A stretch of DNA of 64,000 bases from JAYFNU01 sp034933305 (GTDB lineage Bacteria; Bacillota; Clostridia; Oscillospirales; Ruminococcaceae), in the NCBI GenBank assembly GCA_034933305.1, contig JAYFNU010000026.1, forward strand, positions 1-64,000, read 5' to 3'. The notes beneath the pieces were generated by a model, which was not told the origin of the DNA, did no database searches, and worked only from the letters and a program-made list of their open reading frames with translations. The translations under genes were made by a program, and so were the position numbers. Position 1 is the stretch's first letter. Every line of letters starts with the position of its first letter. Of this stretch, positions 49,920-58,649 are shown piece by piece.

Positions 49920-50844
49920 GCGGCAGCTGTACAGCTTCACCGCCGCCGTCGAAGACGAGGGCGAGCGGCTCGACGCCTTCCTCGCCGAGAACATGTGCGC
50001 GGACGACGAGGCGCTGTACACGCGCTCATATCTGCAAAAGTGCATCGAGCAGGGGAATGCGGCCGTCGACGGCCGCGCCGCGAAGAAGAACCAGCGCCTT
50101 CGCGCGGGCCAGCGCGTGACGCTCGAAGCGTCGCCGCCCCGGGAGCTCGCGGCGCTGCCGCAGGACATCCCGCTGCGCATCGTCTATGAGGATGACAGCC
50201 TCGTCGTTGTCGACAAGCCGAAGGGGATGGTCGTCCATCCCGCGCCCGGCAATCCCGACGGCACGCTCGTCAACGCGCTGCTGTGGCACTGCGGCGGATC
50301 GCTGTCCGGCATCAACGGGGTGCTGCGCCCCGGCATCGTCCACCGCATCGACAAGGATACGAGCGGACTGCTGGTCGTCGCAAAGAACGATGCGGCGCAT
50401 CTTGCGCTGTCGCAGCAGATCGCGGCGCACACGGTGACCCGCCGGTATCAGGCGGTCGTCCACGGCGTTCTGGAGCAGACCGAGGGAACGATCGACGCGC
50501 CCATCGGGCGCAGCGAAAAGGATCGAAAAAAATATTGCGTGACGCAGAAGAACGCCAAGCGCGCCGTCACGCATTTCCATCTGATAACGGCCTTTGAGCG
50601 CTATTCCCACGTCGAGCTGCGGCTCGAGACCGGCCGCACCCACCAGATCCGCGTGCATATGGCCTATATCGGCCATCCGGTGGCGGGCGACGCGGTATAC
50701 GGGCCGAAGAACACGCCGGCAAAGCTCAACGGCCAATGTCTGCACGCGGGCGTGCTGGGTTTCGTCCACCCCGTCACGGGGGAATACATGGAGTTTGAGA
50801 GCCCGCTGCCCCCTTATTTTACGGAATTTCTCGCGCAGCTCTGA
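49912..50844 (+). CDS. RluA-family pseudouridine synthase (RluD-like)
   Basis: 310 residues. N-terminal S4 domain (GERLDAFLAEN ... RSYLQKCIEQGNAAVDG), then the synthase core with IVYEDDSLVVVDKPKGMVVH, catalytic Asp in HRIDKDTSGLLVVAK, and RLETGRTHQIRVHMAYIGHP. Isomerises uridines in 23S rRNA, probably 1911/1915/1917 by analogy with RluD. Coupled to lspA. Confidence 0.92.
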   Translation: MDERQLYSFTAAVEDEGERLDAFLAENMCADDEALYTRSYLQKCIEQGNAAVDGRAAKKNQRLRAGQRVTLEASPPRELAALPQDIPLRIVYEDDSLVVVDKPKGMVVHPAPGNPDGTLVNALLWHCGGSLSGINGVLRPGIVHRIDKDTSGLLVVAKNDAAHLALSQQIAAHTVTRRYQAVVHGVLEQTEGTIDAPIGRSEKDRKKYCVTQKNAKRAVTHFHLITAFERYSHVELRLETGRTHQIRVHMAYIGHPVAGDAVYGPKNTPAKLNGQCLHAGVLGFVHPVTGEYMEFESPLPPYFTEFLAQL

Positions 50845-50855
50845 CGGAGGAAAAG

Positions 50856-51710
50856 ATGGCATCCAAATACAGCGATATGCTCGTGGTCTCCGACATGGAC
50901 GGCACGCTCCTGCAGGCGGGCTACGGCATTCCGAAAGAGAATATCGATGCGATCGACGCCTTTGTGAAAAAGGGCGGCCTGTTTACCGTTGCGACGGGCC
51001 GCAGCATCGAGTCCGTCGGCAAATACATCGACTGGCTGCATTTTTCCGCGCCGGCGATCCTGTGCAACGGGGGACTGATCTACGATTACGGCGAGCAGAA
51101 AATTTTGTTCGAACGCGTGCTGGAGCCACAGGCAAAGGACATCGTCCACGACGTCATGGCGCAATTCCCCGATATGGGCATCGAGATCCACATCGCCGGG
51201 AAGATCGTCGCCGTGCGCATGAACGAATGCATCCTCAACCACACGGCGCTCGAGCACATTTCCTTTACGCTGCGGGATATCGAGACCGTCGGCGACCGCT
51301 GGAACAAGGTTTTCTTTTCGGATGAGCCGCAGAAGATCGCCGCGCTGAAAAAGTATGTCGACGAACAGTGCCGGCTGGATGAGAAATACGCGCAGTTCGA
51401 CTATTTTCTCACCGGGCCCACGAAATACGAGCTGGTGCCCAAGGGGATCAACAAAGGGGACGGCCTGCGGATGCTCGCGAAGCTCATGGGCATCGACATC
51501 AAAAAGACGGTCGCCATCGGCGATTTCGACAACGATATACCGATGCTCGAAGCCGCCGGCTGCGCGGTCGCGGTCGCGGACGCGCTGCCCGAGGTGCGCG
51601 CCATGGCCGATATGACCGTCGGCTCCTGCCTGCAGGGCGGCGTCGGCGAGCTGCTCGATTCCATCGATGATATCTGCGACGGCTATATGCAGCTGAAGCT
51701 CGAGCTATGA
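50856..51710 (+). CDS. HAD-superfamily (Cof-type) phosphatase
   Basis: 284 residues. Motif I VVSDMDGTLLQ (nucleophile and acid Asp), motif II TVATGRS, Lys in KYELVPKGINKGDGLRML, motif IV IGDFDNDIPMLEAAG. Subclass IIB cap in the middle. Likely dephosphorylates sugar phosphates or a nucleotide cofactor; substrate not predictable. Overlaps a 28-codon membrane peptide gene by 4 bases. Confidence 0.93.
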   Translation: MASKYSDMLVVSDMDGTLLQAGYGIPKENIDAIDAFVKKGGLFTVATGRSIESVGKYIDWLHFSAPAILCNGGLIYDYGEQKILFERVLEPQAKDIVHDVMAQFPDMGIEIHIAGKIVAVRMNECILNHTALEHISFTLRDIETVGDRWNKVFFSDEPQKIAALKKYVDEQCRLDEKYAQFDYFLTGPTKYELVPKGINKGDGLRMLAKLMGIDIKKTVAIGDFDNDIPMLEAAGCAVAVADALPEVRAMADMTVGSCLQGGVGELLDSIDDICDGYMQLKLEL

Positions 51711-51793
51711 ACAGATGGTATCTGCTGCTGCTGGCGTTTACCGTTGCGGCGATGGTGCTGCTGATCGTTTTCAATTATCTGATCTACATGTGA
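51707..51793 (+). CDS. 28-residue single-helix membrane peptide
   Basis: MNRWYLLLLAFTVAAMVLLI followed by VFNYLIYM and TGA. The ATG shares 4 bases with the stop of the HAD gene (ATGA), giving translational coupling, and the peptide is one continuous membrane helix with a short basic start. XRE-cupin starts 13 bp after it. No known family is recognised. Small size makes chance possible, but position and composition support a real gene. Confidence 0.55.
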   Translation: MNRWYLLLLAFTVAAMVLLIVFNYLIYM

Positions 51794-51806
51794 GGGGGGT
51801 CCACTG

Positions 51807-52379
51807 ATGGAGATAGACATTCGCGAGATCGCGGGGCGCGTGCGCGGACTGCGGGAGCTCATGGAAATACCGACCGCAGAGATGGCGAAAAAGCTTGAAA
51901 TGAGCGAGGCAGATTATCTCGCCCGGGAATCGGGGAAAACCGATTTTTCCGTCACTTTCCTTTCAAAATGCGCCAATGTGTTCGGCGTGGATCTCATCGA
52001 GCTGATGACGGGCGAGCCCCCGAAGCTGTCCTTTTACACGGTCGTGCGCGCCGGGAAGGGACTGCCGCTCGAGCGGCGCAGCGGGTTCAAATACCAGCAC
52101 CTCGCGCCCGTGTTCAAGGATAAAAAGATGGAGCCGTTCCTCGTCGTCGCGCCCTATAAGGCGCAGGAGCAGGACAAGCCCATCGAGCTGTCGACGCACA
52201 AGGGGCAGGAGATGGACTACATCCTCAGCGGACAGCTGAAGGTCGTGCTCGGCGGCCGCACGGAGCTGCTCGGGCCGGGGGACACGATCTATTACGATTC
52301 GGAGAACAAGCACGGCATGATCGCGGCGGGCGGTGCGGACTGCACGTTCCTCGCGATCCTGTACAGTGAAAAGGAATAA
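51807..52379 (+). CDS. XRE-family regulator with cupin domain
   Basis: 190 residues. N-terminal HTH (IAGRVRGLRELMEIPTAEMA, KKLEMSEADYLARESGKTDF), C-terminal cupin (LSTHKGQEMDYILSGQLKVV, GPGDTIYYDSENKHGMIAAG). Such proteins bind a small ligand in the cupin and regulate nearby genes; in Clostridia they often precede an AMP-acid ligase, which is absent here. The next gene starts at the base after its stop. Confidence 0.88.
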   Translation: MEIDIREIAGRVRGLRELMEIPTAEMAKKLEMSEADYLARESGKTDFSVTFLSKCANVFGVDLIELMTGEPPKLSFYTVVRAGKGLPLERRSGFKYQHLAPVFKDKKMEPFLVVAPYKAQEQDKPIELSTHKGQEMDYILSGQLKVVLGGRTELLGPGDTIYYDSENKHGMIAAGGADCTFLAILYSEKE

Positions 52380-52976
52380 ATGGACGACAAGGCGAGACAG
52401 GAAAATTTCGAGCGCATACGCGCAGGACTGGAAGCGCAGGGCTGGAAGGGAGCGCAGCACACGATCTCGATCCTGCGGGCGAATCTCATGGCCTTCGTCA
52501 CGGCGGGTCCCTTTGCGGCGCTGTGCGCCGCGCTTTTTCTGACGGGCGGAAAGCTGCAGGGCGGCCTTGATTTCTCGTGGGCAAGCTGGGGGCTGTTCGT
52601 ATTGCTGATGATCGCGAGCGCCTTTGCGCATGAATGCCTGCACGGCCTTACATGGGGGATCTTCTGCAGGAACGGCTTTCGCAGCATCCACATCGGCTTT
52701 CAGAAAAAAACGCTGACGCCGTATTGCTGCTGCCTGGAGGCGCTGCCGTCGGGGGCGTATCTGCTCGGCGCGCTGATGCCGTTTCTGATCCTCGGCTTTG
52801 GATTCTTCGCCGTTTCCATGGCGACCGGGCGGTTCCTGTGGCTGCTGCTGGGCATGTTCAACATTCTGGCCGCGGGCGGCGACACGACGATCGCCTGCAT
52901 GCTTCTTCGCCGCCGGCGGGCGCTCATCGTCGATCATCCGACGGAATGCGGCTTCTGGGCGTTCTCGAAAGCGTGA
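52380..52976 (+). CDS. DUF3267 putative membrane zinc metalloprotease
   Basis: 198 residues, four to five membrane helices. The helix FVLLMIASAFAHECLHGLTWG contains HExxH (HECLH), the zinc-binding motif of DUF3267 and site-2-type zincins, and AGGDTTIACML later supplies a conserved Asp as third ligand. PYCCCLEALPSGAYLLGALMP lies between them. Starts immediately after the XRE-cupin stop, so the regulator and protease are coupled. Probable intramembrane or membrane-embedded protease; substrate unknown. Confidence 0.85.
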   Translation: MDDKARQENFERIRAGLEAQGWKGAQHTISILRANLMAFVTAGPFAALCAALFLTGGKLQGGLDFSWASWGLFVLLMIASAFAHECLHGLTWGIFCRNGFRSIHIGFQKKTLTPYCCCLEALPSGAYLLGALMPFLILGFGFFAVSMATGRFLWLLLGMFNILAAGGDTTIACMLLRRRRALIVDHPTECGFWAFSKA

Positions 52977-52993
52977 CGATCCTGGCATTGCAT

Positions 52994-53037
52994 AAAAAAA
53001 GGCGGCGGGCCATGAAAGCCCGCCGTCTTCTTTTTTG
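52994..53037. terminator. Bidirectional terminator
   Basis: GGCGGCGGGC / CATGAAA / GCCCGCCGTC with A7 on the left and T-rich sequence on the right. Ends the plus-strand run and the convergent hydrogenase operon. Confidence 0.88.
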
Positions 53038-53040
53038 ATG

Positions 53041-54792
53041 TTATTTGTTGTTGTAAACGCCGCGCTTGACGTAGCTCGTGTGCAGCACTTCGTGCGCGAT
53101 GTGGCTGCCCGGCTTCTGGAGATAGGTATCGTAGATCTCCTTGACGACCGGGTTGTCGTGGCTCTTGCGCAGCTTCATGTTCTTGTCCTCGCCGTACAGC
53201 GCCTTGGCGCGCTCGGCGCGAAGATCGATGTTGTTGCGCACATAGCCCGGCTGATGAGGCTGGCCGCCGCCGTTGACGCAGCCGCCCGGGCAGGCCATGA
53301 CTTCGATGAAGGTGTAGTCCTTCTCGCCGCTCTTGACCATGTCGAGGAGCTTCGATGCGTTCTCGAGGCCGGAGGTGACCGCCACGCGGACCTTCGTGCC
53401 CGCGAGGTCGTACTCGGCTTCCTTGATCGCCTTGACGCCGCGGACTTCCTTGAAGTCGACGGAGGAGAGCTCCTTGCCCGTGACGATCTCGGCGACCGTG
53501 CGAAGGGCAGCTTCCATGACGCCGCCCGTCGCGCCGAAGATATGGCCGGCGCCGGAGGCGACGCCGAAGATCGGGTCGAATTCCTCGTCGGGCAGCTCGT
53601 TGAAGACGATGCCGGCGCGCTTAATCATTTCGGCGAGCTCGCGCGTCGTGAGCGAGACGTCGATGTCCGGAACGCCCGCGGCGGACATGTCGTCGCGGCC
53701 GATCTCGAATTTCTTGGCCGTGCAGGGCATGACGCTGACGACGAAGATGTCCTTCGGGTTCATGTCGAACTTCTGCGCGTAATAGGTCTTTGTCAGCGCG
53801 CCGAACATCCCCTGCGGGGACTTGCAGCTCGACAGGTTGTCGATGAATTCGGGGTAATACTCCTCGCAGAACTTGATCCAGCCGGGGGAGCAGGAGGTGA
53901 TCATCGGGAGCTTTCCGCCGTTTTTGATGCGCTCGAGCAGCTCGGTGCCTTCCTCCATGATCGTCATGTCGGCGGCGGTGTCGACGTCGAACACGCGGTC
54001 AAAACCGAGGCGGCGCAGCGCGGCCGCGAGCTTGCCCTCGACGTTGGTGCCGATGGGCAGTCCGAAGCATTCGCCGAGCTGGGCGCGTACGGACGGCGCG
54101 GGCGCGACGACGACGTGCTTCGTCGGGTCGGCGATCGCATCCCAGACCTTCTGGGTGTCGTCGACTTCCTGCAGCGCGCCCGTCGGGCAAACGGCGATGC
54201 ACTGGCCGCAGTTGACGCACGCGGTGTCGCCCAGCGGCAGATCGAACGCGGAACCGATGTGCGTTTTGAAGCCGCGGCCGATGGGGCCGATGACGCCGAC
54301 ATGCTGATTCTGCTGGCAGACGGCGACGCAGCGGCGGCAGAGGATGCACTTGCTGTTGTCGCGGATGAGGTGCGGCGTGGAACACTCGTAATCGGGTTCC
54401 ATGTTGCTGCGGGGGAAGCGGTCGAGCGAAGCGCCGTATTCATGGGCAAGATCCTGCAGCTCGCAGTTGGTGTTGCGCGAGCAGGCGAGGCAGTCGGTGC
54501 GGTGATTGGAGAGCATCAGCTCGAGCGTCATCTTGCGCGCGTCGCGCAGCTTCTGCGTGTTGGTCTGCACCTCCATGCCGTTGGTGGCGGGGGCGACGCA
54601 GGCGGCCATCAGGCCGCGCGCGCCCTTGACTTCGACAAGGCACATGCGGCAGGCGCCGATGGCGTTGATATCTCTCATGTAGCAGAGCGTCGGGATACGG
54701 ATGCCAGCTTTCGTCGCGGCGTCGAGAATGGTCGTTCCATCCGGGACGGTTACCGATATTCCGTTGACAGTCAATGTGATATTTTCACTCAT
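53041..54792 (-). CDS. hydA: [FeFe] hydrogenase catalytic subunit of bifurcating complex
   Basis: 583 residues. Order: [2Fe-2S] domain (CYMRDINAIGACRMC), His-Cys3 [4Fe-4S] site (HRTDCLACSRNTNC), two [4Fe-4S] (CILCRRCVAVC, CVNCGQCIAVC), H-cluster domain with TSCSPGW, MPCTAKK and EVMACPGGCVNGGGQP, and the small-subunit-like C-terminal domain. It oxidises or evolves H2, coupled to NADH and reduced ferredoxin through HydB/HydC (confurcating HydABC). All H-cluster cysteines are present. Last gene of the ten-gene operon, 21 bp after hydB. Confidence 0.96.
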   Translation of the reverse strand: MSENITLTVNGISVTVPDGTTILDAATKAGIRIPTLCYMRDINAIGACRMCLVEVKGARGLMAACVAPATNGMEVQTNTQKLRDARKMTLELMLSNHRTDCLACSRNTNCELQDLAHEYGASLDRFPRSNMEPDYECSTPHLIRDNSKCILCRRCVAVCQQNQHVGVIGPIGRGFKTHIGSAFDLPLGDTACVNCGQCIAVCPTGALQEVDDTQKVWDAIADPTKHVVVAPAPSVRAQLGECFGLPIGTNVEGKLAAALRRLGFDRVFDVDTAADMTIMEEGTELLERIKNGGKLPMITSCSPGWIKFCEEYYPEFIDNLSSCKSPQGMFGALTKTYYAQKFDMNPKDIFVVSVMPCTAKKFEIGRDDMSAAGVPDIDVSLTTRELAEMIKRAGIVFNELPDEEFDPIFGVASGAGHIFGATGGVMEAALRTVAEIVTGKELSSVDFKEVRGVKAIKEAEYDLAGTKVRVAVTSGLENASKLLDMVKSGEKDYTFIEVMACPGGCVNGGGQPHQPGYVRNNIDLRAERAKALYGEDKNMKLRKSHDNPVVKEIYDTYLQKPGSHIAHEVLHTSYVKRGVYNNK

Positions 54793-54813
54793 GATCGTTA
54801 ACCTCTTCCTTTC

Positions 54814-56607
54814 TTATTTCTTGACGACCGCGCCGAATTTGCAGTTTTCCATGCAGACGCCGCACTTGATGCACTTGCTCTGATCGATGACATGGGGCTC
54901 CTTCACGGTGCCCGTGATGGCGCTGGCCGGGCAGTTGCGCGCGCACAGCGTGCAGCCCTTGCACTTGGCCGGGTCGATCTCATAGTGCAGCAGCTTCTTG
55001 CAGACGCCCGCGGGGCAGCGCTTGTCGACCACATGGGCTTCATACTCGTCGCGGAAATACCGCAGCGTCGCGAGCACGGGGTTCGGCGCCGTCTGGCCGA
55101 GACCGCACAGGGAGTTCGTCTTGATGTGCCAGCAGAGCTGTTCCATCTCGTCGAGATCGGCGAGCGTGCCCTTGCCGTCGGTGATCTTGTTGAGCATTTC
55201 GAGCAGGCGCTTGGTGCCGATGCGGCACGGCGTGCACTTGCCGCAGGATTCGTCGACCGTGAAGCCCAGGAAGAACTTCGCGATGTCGACCATGCAGTTG
55301 TCCTCGTCCATGACGATGAGGCCGCCGGAGCCCATCATCGAGCCGATGGCGATGAGGTTGTCGTAGTCGATGGGCGTGTCGAGGTGCTCTGCGGGGATGC
55401 AGCCGCCGGACGGGCCGCCGGTCTGCGCCGCCTTGAAGCGCTTGCCGTTCGGGATGCCGCCGCCGATGTCGTAGATGACCTCGCGCAGCGTCGTGCCCAT
55501 CGGGACCTCGACGAGGCCGGTGTTGTTGATCTTGCCGCCGAGCGCGAAGACCTTCGTGCCCTTGCTCTTTTCGGTGCCGATCGCCTTGAACCAGTCGGCG
55601 CCGTTGAGGATGATGCGCGGGACGTTCGCGTAGGTCTCGACGTTGTTGAGGATGGACGGCTTCTGCCACAGGCCCTTGACGGCCGGGAACGGCGGGCGGG
55701 GACGCGGCTCGCCGCGCTTGCCTTCGATCGAGGTCATGAGGGCCGTCTCTTCGCCGCAGACGAAAGCGCCGGCGCCGAGCTTGATCTCGATGTCGAAGCT
55801 GAAGTCCGTGCCGAAGATGTGGTCGCCGAGGAGGTTATATTCGCGCGCCTGCTTCTGCGCGATGAGAAGGCGCTGTACGGCGATGGGATACTCCGCGCGG
55901 ACGTAGATGTAGCCCTTGCTCGCGCCGATCGCATAGCCCGCGATGGCCATGGCCTCGAGCACGACGTGCGGGTCGCCCTCGAGGACGGAGCGGTCCATGA
56001 ACGCGCCGGGGTCGCCTTCGTCGGCGTTGCAGCAGACGTATTTCTGATCCGCCTTGTTCGCCGCCGCAAATTTCCATTTGAGGCCGGTGGGGAAGCCGGC
56101 GCCGCCGCGCCCGCGAAGACCGGAATCGGTGATCGTCGCGATGACCTGCTCCGGCGTCATTTCGGTGAGGACCTTGCCGAGGGCGGCGTAGCCGTCGACG
56201 GCGATGTACTCGTCGATGACCTCGGGGTTGATGATGCCGCAGTTGCGCAGCGCGATGCGGGTCTGCTTTTTATAGAAGTTGGTGTCGCTCAGCGAGACAT
56301 GCTCGTTGCCGCTGTCGTCGCCGCTCTTGTTGTAGACGAGGCGATGGACGAGCCGGCCCTTGAGCAGGTGCTCCTCGACGATCTCGGGGATATCGTCGAG
56401 CGTCACGCGGCTGTAGAAGGTCCCCTCGGGGTAGACGACCATGATGGGACCCAGCGAGCACAGACCGAAGCAGCCCGTCTGGACGACCTCGATCTCGTCG
56501 GCGAGCCCTTTCGCCGCGATCTCTTTTTTGAGCGCTTCGATGATCCGCTGGCTCCCGGAGGAGGTGCAGCCTGTGCCGCCGCAGACCAGAACATGTGAAC
56601 GTATCAT
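54814..56607 (-). CDS. hydB: NADH-binding subunit of bifurcating hydrogenase (NuoF-like)
   Basis: 597 residues. N-terminal thioredoxin-like [2Fe-2S] domain (VCGGTGCTSSGS, QTGCFGLC), NuoF core with GRGGAGFPTGLKWKFA (FMN), NADEGDPGAFMDR, GAGAFVCGEETALM (NADH), SLBB domain, ESCGKCTPCR [4Fe-4S], and a C-terminal 2[4Fe-4S] ferredoxin (CKGCTLCARNCPASA, CIKCGVCMENCKFGA). Site of electron bifurcation/confurcation between NAD(H) and ferredoxin. Confidence 0.96.
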   Translation of the reverse strand: MIRSHVLVCGGTGCTSSGSQRIIEALKKEIAAKGLADEIEVVQTGCFGLCSLGPIMVVYPEGTFYSRVTLDDIPEIVEEHLLKGRLVHRLVYNKSGDDSGNEHVSLSDTNFYKKQTRIALRNCGIINPEVIDEYIAVDGYAALGKVLTEMTPEQVIATITDSGLRGRGGAGFPTGLKWKFAAANKADQKYVCCNADEGDPGAFMDRSVLEGDPHVVLEAMAIAGYAIGASKGYIYVRAEYPIAVQRLLIAQKQAREYNLLGDHIFGTDFSFDIEIKLGAGAFVCGEETALMTSIEGKRGEPRPRPPFPAVKGLWQKPSILNNVETYANVPRIILNGADWFKAIGTEKSKGTKVFALGGKINNTGLVEVPMGTTLREVIYDIGGGIPNGKRFKAAQTGGPSGGCIPAEHLDTPIDYDNLIAIGSMMGSGGLIVMDEDNCMVDIAKFFLGFTVDESCGKCTPCRIGTKRLLEMLNKITDGKGTLADLDEMEQLCWHIKTNSLCGLGQTAPNPVLATLRYFRDEYEAHVVDKRCPAGVCKKLLHYEIDPAKCKGCTLCARNCPASAITGTVKEPHVIDQSKCIKCGVCMENCKFGAVVKK

Positions 56608-56623
56608 TTCTTAAGCTCCTCCG

Positions 56624-56998
56624 TTAAAGCGTCTGATTTGTGCCGATGGTATATTCCTTGACGATGTTGCCCTTGATGAGATGCTCGGCGACAACGCGCT
56701 TCGCCTTGTCGGCGGTCATCTTGACGTAGGTCACCTTGCTGCCGTCGTCGCCGAAGACCTCGACGACGGGCTCATACTGGCAAATGCCGATGCAGCCGGT
56801 CTGCGTGACCTGCACCTTGTCGACGAGATGCTCTTTGTTGACTTCCTCGACGAACGCGTTGAGGACGGGGCGGGCGCCGGCCGCGATGCCGCAGGTGGCC
56901 ATGCCGACGACGACGCGCATTTTCGCGGAACCTTCGCGGATCGCGACCTGGTTCTTCATCTTTTCCTTGATGGCGGCCAGTTCTTCCAAAGACTTCAT
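56624..56998 (-). CDS. Thioredoxin-like [2Fe-2S] ferredoxin
   Basis: 124 residues. An N-terminal helix (LEELAAIKEKMKNQVAIREG) then the thioredoxin-like ferredoxin fold with Cys in GMATCGIAAGAR and QTGCIGICQYEP, four in all, binding one [2Fe-2S]. Encoded directly before hydB and overlapping the kinase-like gene (4 bases). It probably passes electrons within, or reports redox state of, the hydrogenase complex. Confidence 0.9.
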   Translation of the reverse strand: MKSLEELAAIKEKMKNQVAIREGSAKMRVVVGMATCGIAAGARPVLNAFVEEVNKEHLVDKVQVTQTGCIGICQYEPVVEVFGDDGSKVTYVKMTADKAKRVVAEHLIKGNIVKEYTIGTNQTL

Positions 56999-57576
56999 AA
57001 CTGTGTTCCTTTCGCTTGATTTGTTTTTATGTTAATGTATTGTTCCTCAAGGTTTTCTTTTATCCAGCCGAGGATGTCGGGATCGCTCAGCGGTATCCCG
57101 CTGCCGAGGACCCCGCGCATTTCGGCGGTCGAAAGCGATACCTGCGCATCGCCGAGATCGTGTGTGAAAGTGAAATCGATCTGCGGATATCCCTGGATGA
57201 GTGTGACGAGCGTCGATATGATGTCGCCGAGCGGCGTGAAATCGATGTTGTTCTTGTCGAAGTCCGCCGTGACGACCGTCCCGTGGCTGTCCGGATGGAG
57301 ACTCTTTTCGAGGGAAACCACCGTGACGCCGCCGCCGGCCTGCTCGGCCGCGAGCTTCAGGAAGGGGACGCCGAGACCGACTTTCCGGGTCGTGCGCGTC
57401 GTAAAGAAGGGGTCGGAGAGCTTCTGCACCTGTTCCTCCGACATGCCGCAGCCGTCGTCGCTGATCGTGAAGCGCAGGTGCTCCGGCGTCTCTTCGATCG
57501 CGATGCCGACGTTTGACGCGCCGGCCTTGACGGAGTTCATGGCGATATCGAGGATGTTGAGGGAAAGCTCTTTCAT
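56995..57576 (-). CDS. HATPase_c (histidine-kinase-like ATP-binding) protein
   Basis: 193 residues. GHKL fold: N box LNILDIAMNSVKAGA, G1 ISDDGCGMS, G2 TRKVGLGVPFLKLAAEQAGG. No phospho-acceptor His domain, so not a full sensor kinase. A C-terminal extension of about 80 residues is unrecognised. The start was set at MKELSLN after the PHP gene, which overlaps it. This type recurs in clostridial hydrogenase operons, probably as an anti-sigma-like or kinase partner in redox signalling (inference). Confidence 0.85.
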   Translation of the reverse strand: MKELSLNILDIAMNSVKAGASNVGIAIEETPEHLRFTISDDGCGMSEEQVQKLSDPFFTTRTTRKVGLGVPFLKLAAEQAGGGVTVVSLEKSLHPDSHGTVVTADFDKNNIDFTPLGDIISTLVTLIQGYPQIDFTFTHDLGDAQVSLSTAEMRGVLGSGIPLSDPDILGWIKENLEEQYINIKTNQAKGTQL

Positions 57577-58316
57577 TTCTTTTCTCCGCGCAGATATCGG
57601 AACAGCGCCCGTCGGACGGCGTCGGGGGGCGCGTCCTGCGGACAGGGCAGGCGCAGCGCGTGCTGCGCTTCGGCGATGTCCCAAAGGCAGTGGGCGTCCG
57701 AACAGAACAGCGGCCGGACGGTCTTGAGCGCCGGAAAGCGCCTGCGGTAATCCGCGAGGCTCTCCTCGCCGCGAAACTCGGCAGCGGGGAAGCGCGGCGT
57801 TTCCGGGTAGGTGCCCAGCACCGCGACGATGCCGTTCGACGGCCGGTCGACATGCGCCGCATACAGCAGGACGCCGCGCTCCCGCGCAAAGGCATCCGCT
57901 TCCCGGATGCTCAGCGACGTCGCGACCGGCAGGAGATACGCTTCCGTGCCCGTCAGCTCGTCGTTTTCGTCGACGATGTTCTGGTTGCCCATGAGCGCCG
58001 GCTTGTTTTTGATGCGCGTGCGCTTTTCCTGCAGATCCGTGTCGAACAGCTTCGCCTGTTCCGGTGTTTCAAACAGGCAGACGAGGTGGATGTCCTCCGC
58101 CGTCGTGAGCTCCATGCCGCTGACGCCGACGACGCCGTACTGTGCGCAGGCCCGTTCAAATGCCGCGCAGTTCCCGGTCGAATTGTGGTCGGTCAGCGCC
58201 GCGATATGCAGCCCGTTGAGTTTCGCCATGCCTGCGATATTGTGCGGCGTCATATCGTCGTCCGCACAGGGGGACAAGCAGGAATGGATGTGCAGATCGT
58301 AATAAAACGTACCCAT
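57573..58316 (-). CDS. PHP-domain phosphoesterase
   Basis: 247 residues. PHP motifs: DLHIHSCLSPCADD (motif I), ALTDHNSTGN (II), GMELTTAEDIHLVC (III), AAHVDRPSNG and CSDAHCLWDI (IV). Binds three metals and hydrolyses phosphoesters; substrate unknown. Lies inside the hydrogenase operon between the HATPase and DRTGG genes, overlapping the former. Likely acts in nucleotide or phospho-signal turnover linked to the sensory hydrogenase (inference). Confidence 0.88.
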   Translation of the reverse strand: MGTFYYDLHIHSCLSPCADDDMTPHNIAGMAKLNGLHIAALTDHNSTGNCAAFERACAQYGVVGVSGMELTTAEDIHLVCLFETPEQAKLFDTDLQEKRTRIKNKPALMGNQNIVDENDELTGTEAYLLPVATSLSIREADAFARERGVLLYAAHVDRPSNGIVAVLGTYPETPRFPAAEFRGEESLADYRRRFPALKTVRPLFCSDAHCLWDIAEAQHALRLPCPQDAPPDAVRRALFRYLRGEKK

Positions 58317-58319
58317 GCG

Positions 58320-58649
58320 TCATATGCCGAGCAGCGCGAGCTCTTTGCAGACCGCGTAGGCGGTCTTGTCCGTCTGCAGAAGATTGACGTTCTTTTCTCG
58401 CGCGAGGGCGAGCACATCCTCGCCGATGTCGGAATCCTCGCACACGACCACGCAGCAGAGATCGATGAGCGTCGCGACCGCGAGGATGTTCCGGTTCGTC
58501 ATGATGGTGACCCAGACGTTGCCTTCCCGCGCGTTTCCCATGACCCAGCTGAGCAGGTCGCCGGTATACGCGCCGTCGGCCGTGCGGTCGGGGCAGGGCA
58601 GCACGAGCGGCCGGAGAGAGAGCTTTTCGGCGACCTCACTTACCGTCAT
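58320..58649 (-). CDS. DRTGG-domain small protein (first copy)
   Basis: 109 residues, one DRTGG-like alpha/beta domain: VAEKLSLRPLVLPCPDRTAD, GAYTGDLLSWVMGNAREGNV, then VWVTIMTNRNILAVATLIDL and CEDSDIGEDVLALAREKNVN. These domains resemble the regulatory part of phosphotransacetylases and HPr kinase-like proteins and may bind a nucleotide or phospho-ligand. Overlaps the sensory hydrogenase gene by 14 bases. A second, diverged copy lies at 60389-60745. Confidence 0.8.
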   Translation of the reverse strand: MTVSEVAEKLSLRPLVLPCPDRTADGAYTGDLLSWVMGNAREGNVWVTIMTNRNILAVATLIDLCCVVVCEDSDIGEDVLALAREKNVNLLQTDKTAYAVCKELALLGI

